NCBI RefSeq assembly: GCF_008386235.1
Contig: NZ_CP040671.1
Location: 2,296,001 to 2,360,000 of the forward strand
Origin: Thermosynechococcus sp. CL-1
GTDB taxonomy: Bacteria; Cyanobacteriota; Cyanobacteriia; Thermosynechococcales; Thermosynechococcaceae
Direction of reading: 5' to 3'
DNA: 64,000 nt
Program-made: the position numbers and the translations under genes
Notes under the pieces: model-generated
The model's input: only the letters and a program-made list of their open reading frames with translations
Told to the model about the DNA's origin: nothing
The model's database searches: none
Shown here: positions 52,529 through 62,225 of the stretch, one piece after another
How positions within the stretch are numbered: position 1 is the first letter of the stretch
How the letters are laid out: the number at the start of each line of letters is the position of its first letter

Positions 52529-52574
52529 AGTCTCGGGGTCGAAACACGGCAAGACTCCCGGGGCTTTTTATTTT
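52529..52574 (+). terminator. Rho-independent terminator ending the feo-ferritin operon
   Basis: AGTCTCGGG pairs with CCCGGGGCT (9 bp with two G-U pairs) around a loop of about 19 bases, followed by TTTTTATTTT. It lies 100 bases after the ferritin stop and 27 bases before the rsmD start. Confidence 0.8.
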
Positions 52575-52600
52575 GGGCGAAAACCGTTACGTTAAAGAAT

Positions 52601-53158
52601 ATGCCTTTGCGAATTTCTGGCCAGCGATCGCTCAAAACGCTGCCGGGTCACAGTACGCGACCCACCAGTGCCAAAGTTCGCCAAGCCATTTTCAATATCT
52701 GGCAGGGTCGCCTCCAAGGATGTTGCTGGCTGGATTTGTGTGCTGGTACCGGTGCCATGGGAGCGGAAGCCCTGCTGCGGGGTGCCCAGTGGGTAGTGGG
52801 TATTGAGCAGTCTCCCCAAGCCTGCCAAGTCATTCGTGACAACTGGTCAGCCGTTGCCCAACCCCATCAGCACACGCTGGTTTTGCGGGGAGATGTACGC
52901 CAGAAATTGCCGCAAGTCCCTATTCCGCAGTTTGACTTTATTTACTTTGATCCCCCCTACAATGGTGATTTATATCTACCCGTTCTCCAGTTGCTTTGGC
53001 AGGAGGAGCGTCTCAGCCCTAAGGGGGAAATTGCTGTTGAGTGTCGCACCAAAAATCCACCAGATTTAGAGGCGATCCTAGCGATCGGCTGGCAGCAGCA
53101 ACGCATTAAAACCTATGGCAGCACAACAGTACTCTTCTTGGTTTGTTACAAAAATTGA
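52601..53158 (+). CDS. rsmD: 16S rRNA (guanine-966-N2)-methyltransferase
   Basis: RsmD methylates G966 of 16S rRNA in the 30S subunit. The 185-residue protein is a Rossmann-fold methyltransferase: SAM motif CWLDLCAGTGAMGAEAL near residue 42, the acidic loop WVVGIEQSPQA, and the catalytic FIYFDPPYNG near 115. N-terminal RPTSAKVRQAIFNIW is typical of the family. Its start follows the terminator of the feo operon. The last 16 bases overlap the open frame of the GGDEF stub. Confidence 0.92.
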   Translation: MPLRISGQRSLKTLPGHSTRPTSAKVRQAIFNIWQGRLQGCCWLDLCAGTGAMGAEALLRGAQWVVGIEQSPQACQVIRDNWSAVAQPHQHTLVLRGDVRQKLPQVPIPQFDFIYFDPPYNGDLYLPVLQLLWQEERLSPKGEIAVECRTKNPPDLEAILAIGWQQQRIKTYGSTTVLFLVCYKN

Positions 53159-53421
53159 CATTTACAGACATTGGTGGTGCTGAATTGGTAGCACGGCAGT
53201 TGCAGGAGGCTATGCAGGCACGGTACATTGTCCATGAATATTCTTCAGCGAGTCATTGTGTGAGTCTCAGCTTTGGGGTGGCAGCCCTGATTCCGGGGGG
53301 CAGTGATTCTCCCTTAGAGCTTTTTAACGCAGCGGATCAGGCGCTTTACGATGCTAAACGCCAAGAACGCAACCGCATTGTTGTCCGCCCCATTGTCAAG
53401 TCGCCCACAGTGCCTCGTTAG
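53143..53421 (+). pseudogene. Truncated GGDEF-domain stub
   Basis: The frame encodes about 90 residues that match the last third of a GGDEF (diguanylate cyclase) domain: TDIGGAELVARQLQEAMQAR, VSLSFGVAALIPGG and LFNAADQALYDAKRQERNRI. The active GG(D/E)EF motif and all sensory domains are absent. It begins inside the end of rsmD with no ribosome binding site. Most of the gene has been deleted, and the deletion appears to have joined the stub to rsmD. Confidence 0.8.
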
Positions 53422-53444
53422 TGGTTCCTTTATGGGGATTTCTT

Positions 53445-54407
53445 ATGCAAACTCGCCCCCTCGGCCGCACAGAGATTCAAATTACACCGCTGATTCTTGG
53501 CACTTGGCAAGCAGGCAAACGCTGGTGGGTCGGTATTGAAGATGAGGAGTCCATTCGCACGATTCGTACCGCTGTCGAAGCAGGGATGACCACCATTGAT
53601 ACGGCTGAGGTCTATGGGGATGGTCATTCAGAGCGGATTGTGGCCGCCGCCGTGGGAGACTTGCGCGATCGCTGTGTCTATGCGACGAAGGTCTTTGCCA
53701 ATCACTTGCGCTACAAAGAGGTGATTGCCGCCTGCGAGCGATCGCTGCGCAACCTCAACACCGACTACATTGATCTCTACCAAATTCACTGGCCCGCCGG
53801 TTCCTTTGGCTCGGAAATCGTGCCCATCGAGGAAACCATGCAGGCAATGGTGGAGTTGCAAGTGGCGGGCAAAATCCGTGCCATTGGGGTTTCCAACTTC
53901 TCCCGTGCCCAACTGGCCGAAGCAATGCAGTACGGACGCATTGACAGTGTCCAGCCCCCCTATTCCCTGTTTTGGCGTTGGGCAGAAACAGAACTCATCC
54001 CCTTCTGTATTGAGCATGAGATTACGGTTTTGGCCTACTCCTCTCTGGCTCAAGGGTTACTCACGGGTCGCTTTGGCCCCGGCCACCAGTTCGATCCCGA
54101 AGATAACCGCGCCAAAAACCAACTTTTTCAGGGGGAAACTTACGCCCGTGCCCTTGAAGCCATTGAACTGATGAAGCCCATTGCCACCAGCTTGGGCACA
54201 ACGATAGGGAATTTAGCCTTGGCGTGGCTACTCCATCAACCGCAAACCTGTGCCATTGTTGGTGCCCGCCATCCAGAGCAGGTGCTAGAAAATATCAAAG
54301 CGGCTGACCTCCGCTTGGATGAGTCGATTTTGGCCATGCTCGATGAAATTAGCCAGCCAGTCATCGCCACCCTTGATTCGGAGAATCCAGTAATGTGGAA
54401 GTGGTAG
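53445..54407 (+). CDS. Aldo/keto reductase
   Basis: From the ATG at 53445 (MQTRPLGRTEIQITPLILGT), 320 residues with an (alpha/beta)8 barrel. The catalytic tetrad is visible: Asp and Tyr in TIDTAEVYGDGHSE, Lys in CVYATKVF and His in LYQIHWPAG. The NADPH-binding end reads AIVGARHPEQVLEN. Substrates of this group vary widely (general stress protein 69-like family), so the natural substrate is not predicted. A short hypothetical gene follows 15 bases downstream. Confidence 0.92.
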   Translation: MQTRPLGRTEIQITPLILGTWQAGKRWWVGIEDEESIRTIRTAVEAGMTTIDTAEVYGDGHSERIVAAAVGDLRDRCVYATKVFANHLRYKEVIAACERSLRNLNTDYIDLYQIHWPAGSFGSEIVPIEETMQAMVELQVAGKIRAIGVSNFSRAQLAEAMQYGRIDSVQPPYSLFWRWAETELIPFCIEHEITVLAYSSLAQGLLTGRFGPGHQFDPEDNRAKNQLFQGETYARALEAIELMKPIATSLGTTIGNLALAWLLHQPQTCAIVGARHPEQVLENIKAADLRLDESILAMLDEISQPVIATLDSENPVMWKW

Positions 54408-54422
54408 TTCAGATTCACCAAT

Positions 54423-54605
54423 GTGTTTATGGAACTCCTTGGTCTTGGTGCAATTGTTCTCTACTTCTTAATTGCCCTGCGCTTTTGGCAAGGGTTTCAC
54501 CGCACGTACTACACACAATCGCGCTTTGTCCTCAGCGTGCTGTGGCTACCGCTGCTCATGAATAAGTCCTATCGGGAAAACTTTCGCCGCGCACTGCTGG
54601 GCTAG
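54423..54605 (+). CDS. Small one-helix membrane protein
   Basis: Sixty residues with an N-terminal membrane helix (ELLGLGAIVLYFLIALRFW), a basic Tyr-rich middle and the C-terminus SYRENFRRALLG. An internal ATG (MELLG) is an alternative start. It ends one codon-length before cobK with no gap, so the two are likely cotranscribed. Family not recognised. Confidence 0.6.
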   Translation: MFMELLGLGAIVLYFLIALRFWQGFHRTYYTQSRFVLSVLWLPLLMNKSYRENFRRALLG

Positions 54606-55397
54606 GTGACTGGGGCGATTTGGCTGATTGGCGGCACCCAAGAGAGTCGCTGGATTGCCCAATTAATTGTCTGCCAAGGGTTTCCCTGCTGGGTGAGCGT
54701 GACCACAGCGGCGGCCTGCCATCTTTATGACGCGCATCCGTTGTTGAGTTGCCATATCGAGCGCTTGACCCCTGAGCGTGCCCGTGAGTTTATCGAGCAA
54801 CATTCGATTCGAGCCGTAGTGGATGCATCCCATCCCTTTGCGGTGGCAATCTCTGCCCTTGCCATTGCCATCAGCCAAGAATTTGGCTTGCCCTACCTGC
54901 GCTTTGAACGCCCAGCATTTCCGCCAGTTCTTGGCATCTATACTGATTTGCCAACACTGCTGCAAGGGAATCTCCTCATGGGTGAGCGGGTGTTGCTGAC
55001 CCTAGGAGTCAAACATTTGGCAGCTTTTGTGCCCCTCCAGCGTCAGGCTACCCTCTTTGCACGGATTTTGCCCACAACAAGCGCACTGGAGGCTGCCTTG
55101 GCGGCGGGGTTCGATCGCCAGCGCTTAATTGCCATTTTCCCCCCCGTATCGCGAGAGTTAGAGCGCGCCCTCTGGCAACAGTGGCAGATTACAACGGTGG
55201 TGACCAAGGCCTCGGGTACCGAGAGTGAGCAGATCAAACAGGCGATTGCCCGTGAGCTGGGGGTGAAGCTGATTACACTGCAACGCCCGCCTATGGTTTA
55301 TCCGCGCCAAACAAGCGATCGCGCTGGTATCGAGGCCTTTTTGCAGGAATTAGCCACCTCTAAACAAAGCGATCAGTCACCGCCCCCAAACTACTAG
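54606..55397 (+). CDS. cobK: Precorrin-6A reductase
   Basis: CobK/CbiJ reduces precorrin-6A (or its cobalt form) with NADPH in corrin ring synthesis. The 263-residue protein has the family blocks [33 protein letters not shown] and [12 protein letters not shown], and the end [18 protein letters not shown]. It starts at a GTG directly after the stop of the small membrane protein gene. The 3' end overlaps convergent ilvD by 38 bases. Whether the cobalt-early (CbiJ) or cobalt-late (CobK) substrate is used is not visible; cyanobacteria generally use the anaerobic-type route. Confidence 0.9.
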   Translation: MTGAIWLIGGTQESRWIAQLIVCQGFPCWVSVTTAAACHLYDAHPLLSCHIERLTPERAREFIEQHSIRAVVDASHPFAVAISALAIAISQEFGLPYLRFERPAFPPVLGIYTDLPTLLQGNLLMGERVLLTLGVKHLAAFVPLQRQATLFARILPTTSALEAALAAGFDRQRLIAIFPPVSRELERALWQQWQITTVVTKASGTESEQIKQAIARELGVKLITLQRPPMVYPRQTSDRAGIEAFLQELATSKQSDQSPPPNY

Positions 55398-57042
55398 AAG
55401 ACACTAGCTTAGCATACTTGGCCAATACCCCACGGGTATAGCGAGGTGCCGGGGGCTGCCATTTAGCCCGCCGCGCTGCCAGTTCTTCCTCACTGACATT
55501 CAGTTGCAGCAGCCGCTGATGGGCATCAATGGTGATCGAGTCTCCCTCCTCCACAAGGGCGATCGTCCCACCCACTGCCGCCTCCGGAGCCACGTGACCC
55601 ACAACCATGCCATAGGTTCCACCAGAGAAGCGACCATCGGTAATGAGGCCGACACTATCCCCTAAACCGGCACCAATAATGGCAGAGGTGGGAGCCAGCA
55701 TTTCTCGCATCCCCGGACCACCCACAGGGCCTTCATAGCGAATGACAATGACATCGCCGGGGTTGATCTTGCCGGCAAGAATGGCATCAAGACAGGCTTC
55801 CTCGGAGTCAAAGACGCGGGCCGGCCCAGTAATTTGGGGATTTTTCACGCCGGAGATTTTGGCCACAGCCCCCTCACTGGCTAAATTACCCTTGAGAATG
55901 GTCAGGTGGCCAGTGGCGTAGAGAGGCTTGTCAAACGGACGAATCACCTCTTGGTTGGGGTCGGGGGTATTGGGCACATCCCGCAGCCGCTCGGCAATGG
56001 TTTCCCCCGTAATCGTGAGGCAATCCCCGTGGAGCAAGCCAGCATTGAGGAGCATTTTCATTACTTGGGGAATGCCCCCTGCCCGATGTAGATCCGCAGT
56101 CACGTATTTACCCGAGGGCTTGAGATCGCAGAGAACGGGCACCCGCTGGCGAATGGTTTCAAAGTCATCAATGGTGAGGGGAACCTCGGCACTGTGGGCG
56201 ATCGCCAGAAAGTGCAGCACGGCATTTGTCGAGCCACCGATCGCCATAATCACACTGAGGGCATTTTCAATGGATTTGCGGGTGATAATATCGCGGGGTC
56301 GAATATTCTTACGAATCGCCTCCACCAGCACCTTGCCCGCTAACTCTGTATTGTCGGCTTTTTCAGCATCCTCCGCTGTCATTGTTGAGGAGTACATCAG
56401 GCTCATGCCCATGGCTTCAAAGGCTGAGGACATTGTGTTGGCCGTGAACATCCCGCCGCAGGAACCCGCCCCCGGACAGGCATGGTGTTCAATCGCATGG
56501 AGCGTCGCCTCATCCATTTTGCCGGCACTAAACTGACCCACGGCTTCAAAGGCGCTAACAACCGTCAGGTCTTGACCCTGCCAATGACCGGGCTTAATCG
56601 TGCCCCCATAGACAAAAATGGCGGGAATGTTCATCCGTGCCATGGCAATCATCGCGCCGGGCATATTTTTGTCGCAGCCACCGATCGCCAGCACCCCATC
56701 CATACTTTGGGCATTACAGGCGGTTTCAATTGAATCAGCAATCACATCCCGCGAGACCAAGGAGTATTTCATCCCCTCCGTGCCCATGGAAATACCATCG
56801 CTGACCGTAATTGTGCCAAACAACTGCGGCATCCCCCCCGCTGCGCGAATGCCTGCTTCGGCGCGACTGGCAAGGGCGGCAATCCCCATATTGCAAGGGG
56901 TAATCGTACTGTGGGCACTGGCCACCCCAACAATCGGCTTGTTGAAATCGTCATCGCCAAAGCCCACGGCTCGCAGCATGGCTCGGTTGGGGGTGCGTTG
57001 AACGCCTTCTGTAATGATGCGACTGCGCCAGTTTTCTGCCAT
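55360..57042 (-). CDS. ilvD: Dihydroxy-acid dehydratase
   Basis: IlvD dehydrates dihydroxy-acids in valine, isoleucine and leucine synthesis and holds an iron-sulfur cluster. The 560-residue protein has the cluster cysteines in [32 protein letters not shown] and [15 protein letters not shown], and the C-terminal blocks [20 protein letters not shown] and [19 protein letters not shown]. Length and motifs are normal. It overlaps cobK tail to tail by 38 bases. Confidence 0.96.
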   Translation of the reverse strand: MAENWRSRIITEGVQRTPNRAMLRAVGFGDDDFNKPIVGVASAHSTITPCNMGIAALASRAEAGIRAAGGMPQLFGTITVSDGISMGTEGMKYSLVSRDVIADSIETACNAQSMDGVLAIGGCDKNMPGAMIAMARMNIPAIFVYGGTIKPGHWQGQDLTVVSAFEAVGQFSAGKMDEATLHAIEHHACPGAGSCGGMFTANTMSSAFEAMGMSLMYSSTMTAEDAEKADNTELAGKVLVEAIRKNIRPRDIITRKSIENALSVIMAIGGSTNAVLHFLAIAHSAEVPLTIDDFETIRQRVPVLCDLKPSGKYVTADLHRAGGIPQVMKMLLNAGLLHGDCLTITGETIAERLRDVPNTPDPNQEVIRPFDKPLYATGHLTILKGNLASEGAVAKISGVKNPQITGPARVFDSEEACLDAILAGKINPGDVIVIRYEGPVGGPGMREMLAPTSAIIGAGLGDSVGLITDGRFSGGTYGMVVGHVAPEAAVGGTIALVEEGDSITIDAHQRLLQLNVSEEELAARRAKWQPPAPRYTRGVLAKYAKLVSSSSLGAVTDRFV

Positions 57043-57083
57043 AGTGTTCTCGCGATCGGCCTAAACGTCAATAAAGCATCCTT

Positions 57084-58061
57084 CTATTTTCCCTCACCCG
57101 TGGGCGATCGCTCTAGCGGCCAAGCCAAATAAAAGCCTAAAGCCGCAAACAACCCTAGGCCAGACAAATATTTCACACTGTTGGGAATCAGGGGATTGGG
57201 CGACCAGAAGCCCTCGATAATGCCCGCAATCACCAAGAGGGGAACAATGCCAAACATCAGTTGTGCTGCCAAAGCGCCATTGCGTTTGAGTGCGCTCAGG
57301 CGACGGTAACGCCCCGGCAAGAGAATCGCTTGCCCCAACAACAGACCCGCAGCGCCGGCCAGAAAAATTGCAGGCAGCTCCAAAGCACCATGGGAACTGA
57401 CAAACGCCCAAAAGGGATACCCTAGGTTGTTTTGCGCCACCAAGGCAGCGATCGCCCCGATATGCAGACCGTTATTCCAGAGGATATAGAGGGTTCCTAG
57501 TCCCCCTAGGATGCCGCCCGCTAGCATTGTAAAAGCCACACTCAGGTTATTGGTCATAATGGCACTGGAGGCTAGGGGTTCAACCCCGACGATCGATCCC
57601 ATCCAGAGCTTGCCCTCCTCTTCCACGAGGGACAGAATGTCTGAGGGCACCACCAGCTCCAAAAATTGGCGATCGCTCCACGCATACCACCAAGCGATCG
57701 CCGCCGCCACCAGAAATACCCCCAAGGCAAAGGCCGTATAGACCCATGTTTGCTGGACAACCGCTGGGAAGCCCCGCTGGAAAAACCACCAAACTTGGCG
57801 CCAATCTTGGGAGCGCTCACCCTGATAGACTTGGCTATAACTCCGCAAGGTGAGACCCTGCAAATAGTTGACGATGCTACTGCCCAAGCGGCGAGTTTTT
57901 GCCCGCGCTAAATCTGCACTAACCAAGCGGTACAACTGACTGAGGCGGCGAATCTCCGTTGCCGATAGCGCTTGAATCCCCTCTGTCTCAGCACGGTTGA
58001 GGAGGTGTTCTAGCTCTAGCCACTGCGGCTCTTGGCGGATCAGCCAGCGTTCAACATTCAT
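57084..58061 (-). CDS. SpoIIM-like (stage II sporulation protein M) membrane protein
   Basis: The 325-residue protein has a helical, charged N-terminus (WLELEHLLNRAETEGIQALS) and about six membrane segments, including AALVAQNNLGYPFWAFVSSH followed by GALELPAIFLAGAAG, the recognisable SpoIIM/DUF95 signature. In cyanobacteria and other non-sporulators these proteins have no known function. Its start overlaps the end of the upstream hypothetical gene by 11 bases, indicating coupling. Confidence 0.88.
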   Translation of the reverse strand: MNVERWLIRQEPQWLELEHLLNRAETEGIQALSATEIRRLSQLYRLVSADLARAKTRRLGSSIVNYLQGLTLRSYSQVYQGERSQDWRQVWWFFQRGFPAVVQQTWVYTAFALGVFLVAAAIAWWYAWSDRQFLELVVPSDILSLVEEEGKLWMGSIVGVEPLASSAIMTNNLSVAFTMLAGGILGGLGTLYILWNNGLHIGAIAALVAQNNLGYPFWAFVSSHGALELPAIFLAGAAGLLLGQAILLPGRYRRLSALKRNGALAAQLMFGIVPLLVIAGIIEGFWSPNPLIPNSVKYLSGLGLFAALGFYLAWPLERSPTGEGK

Positions 58062-58356
58062 GACTATCCGATTCCTCTTGAATTGCCCCCAAAAAAGACT
58101 CTAGGCGTTTGCGGGGAATGTAGGGCCAGCCGCCATTGGTTTCAATATCCCGCAGTAGTTGATAGAGCGCTTGGCGGTTGGTGGGCAAGGCCGCTTGAAA
58201 CTGATTGTTACAAATTTCACGATGCAATTGCTCTAAAAGCCGCAGCAATGCCAACAGGTCATGGACATTTCCATTGGCTCGCTCAGCCGCGATACGGATC
58301 CGTTCAGCAAGGGCGTTGAGGTCGGTTGTACTTAAAGAGGATGGTGAGGAAATCAT
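58051..58356 (-). CDS. Small helical hypothetical protein
   Basis: The 101-residue protein is mostly helical with a Leu-rich stretch (NVHDLLALLRLLEQLHREIC) and the segment GGWPYIPRKRLESFLGAIQ. No membrane segment. It overlaps the SpoIIM-like gene start by 11 bases and is probably cotranscribed and functionally linked. Family not recognised. Confidence 0.6.
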   Translation of the reverse strand: MISSPSSLSTTDLNALAERIRIAAERANGNVHDLLALLRLLEQLHREICNNQFQAALPTNRQALYQLLRDIETNGGWPYIPRKRLESFLGAIQEESDSHEC

Positions 58357-58452
58357 TTTTTCTATTTTTTCTATAAAGCTTTTTGAACTAAGAATAACGA
58401 TGTTCTAGCACAATTGCTACGATCGTATTACCAAAGAAAGAGGTTTCTGACC

Positions 58453-58800
58453 ATGTTTCGGACACCTGTTGCCCTTGTGGGGGCAGCAACGTTGAGCCTC
58501 AGTCTGGCGATCGCCCCGCCTGCTTTCGCAGAAATGGAAGTGGAAGTGGCTCGCGACAGTAGAGGCCGTGTTTACACCGTGGATATGGATTCCCGTCGCT
58601 TTTATAGAAATAGGAATGGCATTATCCAAGTGGATTTTAGCCTCTCGACCCTTGGCGACGATTACTGGCATCGGGCAACCGCCTCCTGTAATCCCTATGA
58701 CATTAAAAGTGAGTATTACGGTTGGGAGTGGACGGGAACCAAAAGCTATCCCCCCGGCACGATAGCGGGTGATATTGCCCGTGCGGTCTGTCGTCGTTAA
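58453..58800 (+). CDS. Small secreted protein
   Basis: From the ATG at 58453, 115 residues with a clear signal peptide ([20 protein letters not shown] then APPAFA|EM, AxA cleavage near residue 26). The mature part is about 89 residues with two cysteines (SCNPYDIKS and AVCRR) and a pattern of strands, [13 protein letters not shown] and [10 protein letters not shown]. Periplasmic or extracellular; function unknown. Its stop overlaps the convergent mtnA stop. Confidence 0.75.
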   Translation: MFRTPVALVGAATLSLSLAIAPPAFAEMEVEVARDSRGRVYTVDMDSRRFYRNRNGIIQVDFSLSTLGDDYWHRATASCNPYDIKSEYYGWEWTGTKSYPPGTIAGDIARAVCRR

Positions 58801-59909
58801 CCTGCTGCTGCACCAATACCCCGTGCAAGGTCAGCGGGAGCAAAAACCCCTAGCTCTGTGATAATGCCGCTAATTAAATGGGCAGGGGTGACATCAAAGG
58901 CAGGGTTGTAAAAATCTACCCCAGCGGGTGTAATGCGGCTAAACCCCACCTGATAAATTTCTTGAGGGTGTCGCTCCTCAATGGGAATTTCCGCCCCAGT
59001 GGCAATTTTGGTGTCAATTGTAGAAAGGGGGGCGGCGACAAAGAAGGGAATGTTGTGGGCTTTGGCGGCAAGAGCCACACTATAGGTACCAATTTTGTTG
59101 GCGGTATCTCCATTCAGGGCAATGCGATCGGCACCCACCACCACCGCATCAATCATCCCCCGCTGCATACAGTGCGCCGCCATCGTATCCGCCAGCAGGG
59201 TGACAGGAATGCCCTCTTGCACACATTCCCAAGCGGTTAATTTCGCTCCCTGAAGACGAGGACGAGTTTCATCGGCATAGACTCGCTCCAAGCGACCCGC
59301 CGCCCAAGCCGCACGCACCACCCCTAACGCTGTTCCATAGCCTGCTGTCGCTAGGGCACCGGCATTGCAGTGGGTAAGCAAGCGCAACTTCTCGGGTGTT
59401 TTCGGCAGGACACTAAGGCCGTTTTCACCAATGGCTTGACAGGTTTGCACATCTTCACGGGCAATGGTTTGGGCGGTTTCAAGAAGGTGCTGCTGGAGTT
59501 CCTCAAGGCTAGCTGTGGCTTGCTGGGCTGCCCCAAGCATGCGATCGATGGCCCAAAATAAATTCACTGCCGTGGGGCGGGTTTGCCGCAATTCGGAAGC
59601 GACATTCTCTAGGTGAGCCAAGAAGCCCTCGCGATCGCTCCCTGTGTATTCCCGTGCCCCTAAGACCATACCAAAAGCTGCTGCCACACCAATCGCTGGC
59701 GCACCCCGTACAATCATCGTCCGAATGGCGGTGGCCATCTCCGCTGCGGTGGTGATGTCCTTGAGTTCATACTGTTCTGGCAAGCGGGTTTGGTCAATTA
59801 ACTGCACGCGATCGCCCGCCCACACCACAGGAAAGATGGTTCCGACATTTGCTGTGACAGCCACAACAGCCTCCGTGCTCACTAAAATTGAATACAAATC
59901 ATAACCCAA
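58797..59909 (-). CDS. mtnA: S-methyl-5-thioribose-1-phosphate isomerase
   Basis: MtnA isomerises methylthioribose-1-phosphate in methionine salvage. The 370-residue protein has [53 protein letters not shown] with the catalytic Cys, and [20 protein letters not shown] with the catalytic Asp. The N-terminus before [11 protein letters not shown] is unusually long (about 26 residues); a downstream start may be the real one. No other mtn genes are adjacent. Ends in a four-base overlap with the secreted protein gene. Confidence 0.93.
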   Translation of the reverse strand: MGYDLYSILVSTEAVVAVTANVGTIFPVVWAGDRVQLIDQTRLPEQYELKDITTAAEMATAIRTMIVRGAPAIGVAAAFGMVLGAREYTGSDREGFLAHLENVASELRQTRPTAVNLFWAIDRMLGAAQQATASLEELQQHLLETAQTIAREDVQTCQAIGENGLSVLPKTPEKLRLLTHCNAGALATAGYGTALGVVRAAWAAGRLERVYADETRPRLQGAKLTAWECVQEGIPVTLLADTMAAHCMQRGMIDAVVVGADRIALNGDTANKIGTYSVALAAKAHNIPFFVAAPLSTIDTKIATGAEIPIEERHPQEIYQVGFSRITPAGVDFYNPAFDVTPAHLISGIITELGVFAPADLARGIGAAAG

Positions 59910-59941
59910 GGGAGAGCCTATTCAGGCTAGAATTTAGCCCC

Positions 59942-60910
59942 CTAGGCAAAGGTCAGTTCACCATTCACCTCGAGACGGGTAAATTGGTTGGGAATCAGAA
60001 ACTGCTCCCCCAAGGCTTCCGCCACACTGGGAGTAATCCAGCCCAGTTGCTTCAACAGTTGAATGGCAACGGCATACTTAGCACGCTTCGCACCATCACT
60101 CACCTTAATCGCCAATCCCATCCCTTCGCCCACACGACCCACACACTGAATCCCCTCAGCTCCGGACTTACTGAGGATTTCCCCCTCCGTGAGGCGCATC
60201 AGCTCGCTATCAAAGGCACCGGGACCGGCAACAAAATCAGGGTGGTGGGTCATGGCACGAACGACGCGCTCCATTGCCCAGTCATTGCCCGAGGCCAGTT
60301 GGCCGTAAAGGGTAGCCATCTGCACCAGTTGCATCAAATACGTGGGCGCCCCACAGTCGTCGTGGGCACAGATAAATTCTGCGGCGGGCATCTTCAGTAG
60401 TTCCGCCACCTTGGAGAGGATCAGAGCCTGAACGGGGTGATTTTTGTGCAGATAACTTGCCAATGGCCAATTACGCTGTTGACAAACCGCTAGCATCCCC
60501 GCATGTTTACCCGAACAGTTGTGCTGCAGTGCCCCTTGGCGGCCGGGGGGAACGGGACATTGCAAGGCGGTGGGATCCACATCGGCACGCCAGAGGATGT
60601 TAAAGACTTGGCGCACTTGCTCAATACGACCTTGGTGAGAGCTACAGATAATCGCGAGGTCGCGATCGCTCAAGTCAAACCGCTCCATCGTTCCCGTGGT
60701 GGTCACTGCCAAGGCTTGAAAGGGCTTGAGGGCAGAGCGGATAAAAGCAGCGGTTTCAGCGTTTCCTGCAAGGGCAAGAATTCGCCCCCGGGCGTCACAG
60801 ACCACGGCATGGGCATGGTGGCGCGACTCAACAATCCCTTCCCGCAGTAAGCAAACATCGAGGAGAGGGGCTTGGGTGCGTTTGGACATAGGTTCGGTCA
60901 TGCAGGTCAA
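59942..60910 (-). CDS. Asparaginase II-family protein
   Basis: The 322-residue protein belongs to the asparaginase_II family: VVCDARGRILALAGN near the N-terminus, ICSSHQGRIEQVRQ, the hallmark HNCSGKHAGMLAVCQQ, and DFVAGPGAFDSELMRL. Members hydrolyse L-asparagine in some bacteria, and many are uncharacterised. It is unrelated to E. coli AnsA/AnsB type enzymes. Two or three Met start choices lie within the first eight residues. The cyanobacterial substrate is inferred from the family. Confidence 0.85.
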   Translation of the reverse strand: MTCMTEPMSKRTQAPLLDVCLLREGIVESRHHAHAVVCDARGRILALAGNAETAAFIRSALKPFQALAVTTTGTMERFDLSDRDLAIICSSHQGRIEQVRQVFNILWRADVDPTALQCPVPPGRQGALQHNCSGKHAGMLAVCQQRNWPLASYLHKNHPVQALILSKVAELLKMPAAEFICAHDDCGAPTYLMQLVQMATLYGQLASGNDWAMERVVRAMTHHPDFVAGPGAFDSELMRLTEGEILSKSGAEGIQCVGRVGEGMGLAIKVSDGAKRAKYAVAIQLLKQLGWITPSVAEALGEQFLIPNQFTRLEVNGELTFA

Positions 60911-60932
60911 TGAGCAACAATATCAGCAGCAG

Positions 60933-61424
60933 CTACAGGAGTGCCCAAGCAAGGGTCAGTCCCAAAGAAAAGATCACGAGCGCCAAAAGGGTTACCTGTA
61001 ACCGTTGTAAAATCGGGCGCAACTCGTAGGTATAGATCAGGCGATCTTGAGCCAATTCAGCTTCGGGTTTTTGCCACTCCTGACCGTCGTACCAGCCTGT
61101 TTCCTCATAAATGACGGTGGGACGGTGCAGGCGATCGCCCACGTAGGCCCAACCGAGTACAAGGCGCAAAAGAATCAGCAACAGCAGGAAGTTTGCTCCT
61201 AGCGCCCCAGCGAAGAAAACATGTAGGGGTGCCTCTTTCAGAGAAAAGCTGGCGATCGCCACCGGTCCACTGACTAGCCAAGCCATCCCCCACAGCAGTA
61301 GCAAACGCCGTTGAAAGCGTGGCCGCGGCCAACTCGACCATTCAAAAAACCAAGAGGCTTTGAGGTCACGATATTCGTTGATCGGTCGTTGATCTGCCGG
61401 GACAGGACAGAGAATCTGAGACAC
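60933..61424 (-). CDS. CGLD27 (DUF1230, Ycf36-like) membrane protein
   Basis: The 163-residue protein matches the CGLD27/Ycf36 family: CPVPADQRPINEYRDLKASW, then WFFEW, two membrane helices (about 42-62 and 70-92), the segment YEETGWYDGQEWQKPEAELA, and a third helix at the C-terminus. Conserved in cyanobacteria, red-alga plastids and green-lineage nuclei; reported in green-lineage greencut sets and linked to iron or photosynthesis phenotypes, function unsettled. It lies 22 bases upstream of the asparaginase II gene. Confidence 0.88.
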   Translation of the reverse strand: MSQILCPVPADQRPINEYRDLKASWFFEWSSWPRPRFQRRLLLLWGMAWLVSGPVAIASFSLKEAPLHVFFAGALGANFLLLLILLRLVLGWAYVGDRLHRPTVIYEETGWYDGQEWQKPEAELAQDRLIYTYELRPILQRLQVTLLALVIFSLGLTLAWALL

Positions 61425-61610
61425 AGTGGCACAAGTTCAAGGACGCTGTTTCCAGCATACCAGTCTCGCTGAAATCGTGGATCGCCACACCATGCATGAA
61501 ATCGGGCGATCGCCCCGTACACTAGAGGGTGTCACGCCTACCCCGCGTCTAGTGGGGGGAAAACTTTGTTGCTATATTGATTATTCCCTAGCTCCCTTGC
61601 GGCACCTTTG

Positions 61611-62225
61611 ATGGAATGGCACCAGTCTGACGTTGCACAACTACGGGTTATTGACCAGTTGCTGGCCGGGCACAACCTGAGTCCAGCACAGTACGATATT
61701 ACGCGCCGTGTGATTTATGCGACGGGGGATTTAGAATATCTGAATTTGATTGTCTATTCAGAGCAGGCCCTGCAATCCGGTGTGGCTGCCCTTGCCGCTC
61801 ATACCCCGATTGTGGTGGATGTGACGATGGTGCAGGTGGGGGTGCTCTCCTACACCCAAAACACCTTTGGCAATCCCATTTACTGTGGGGCAGAAACCTT
61901 CACCCGTCCGCAGCAGGAAAAGTCCCGCATTGCTTTTGGCATAGAAACCTTGGCACGACGCCATCCCACGGCTATTTTTGTCCTCAGTAGTGATCATTCA
62001 GCCCTAGAACCTCTCCTGACTTTAGTGGAGGCTCAGGAAATTCGCCCTGCCTTAATTATTGACGCTGCCCCCAATTTTCTCCCCCCCATTTTGGATCGCC
62101 TGCAAAAGTCTTGGGTGCCCCACATCTCCATTAAGGGTTGCAAGGGGGGCGTGAGCGTTGCCACAGCAATTATGAACGGTTTACTCAAGTTGGCTTGGAC
62201 GGCCTATGGTGACCCCCTTCCCTGA
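61611..62225 (+). CDS. cobH: Precorrin-8X methylmutase
   Basis: CobH/CbiC moves a methyl group from C-11 to C-12 to give hydrogenobyrinic (or cobyrinic) acid in corrin synthesis. The protein is 204 residues from ATG 61611 (a TTG lies one codon upstream). Family blocks are YDITRRVIYATGDLEYLNLI, IVVDVTMVQVGVLS, LIIDAAPNFLPPILD and the C-terminal ISIKGCKGGVSVATAIMNG. Third cobalamin gene in the window, unlinked to the other two. Its last 20 bases overlap the start of rimM. Confidence 0.93.
   Translation: MEWHQSDVAQLRVIDQLLAGHNLSPAQYDITRRVIYATGDLEYLNLIVYSEQALQSGVAALAAHTPIVVDVTMVQVGVLSYTQNTFGNPIYCGAETFTRPQQEKSRIAFGIETLARRHPTAIFVLSSDHSALEPLLTLVEAQEIRPALIIDAAPNFLPPILDRLQKSWVPHISIKGCKGGVSVATAIMNGLLKLAWTAYGDPLP

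Noticed and set aside
61426-61611. Open frame of 61 codons upstream of cobH
   Set aside because: No ribosome binding site, unusual composition and overlap with the CGLD27 promoter region; likely non-coding leader.
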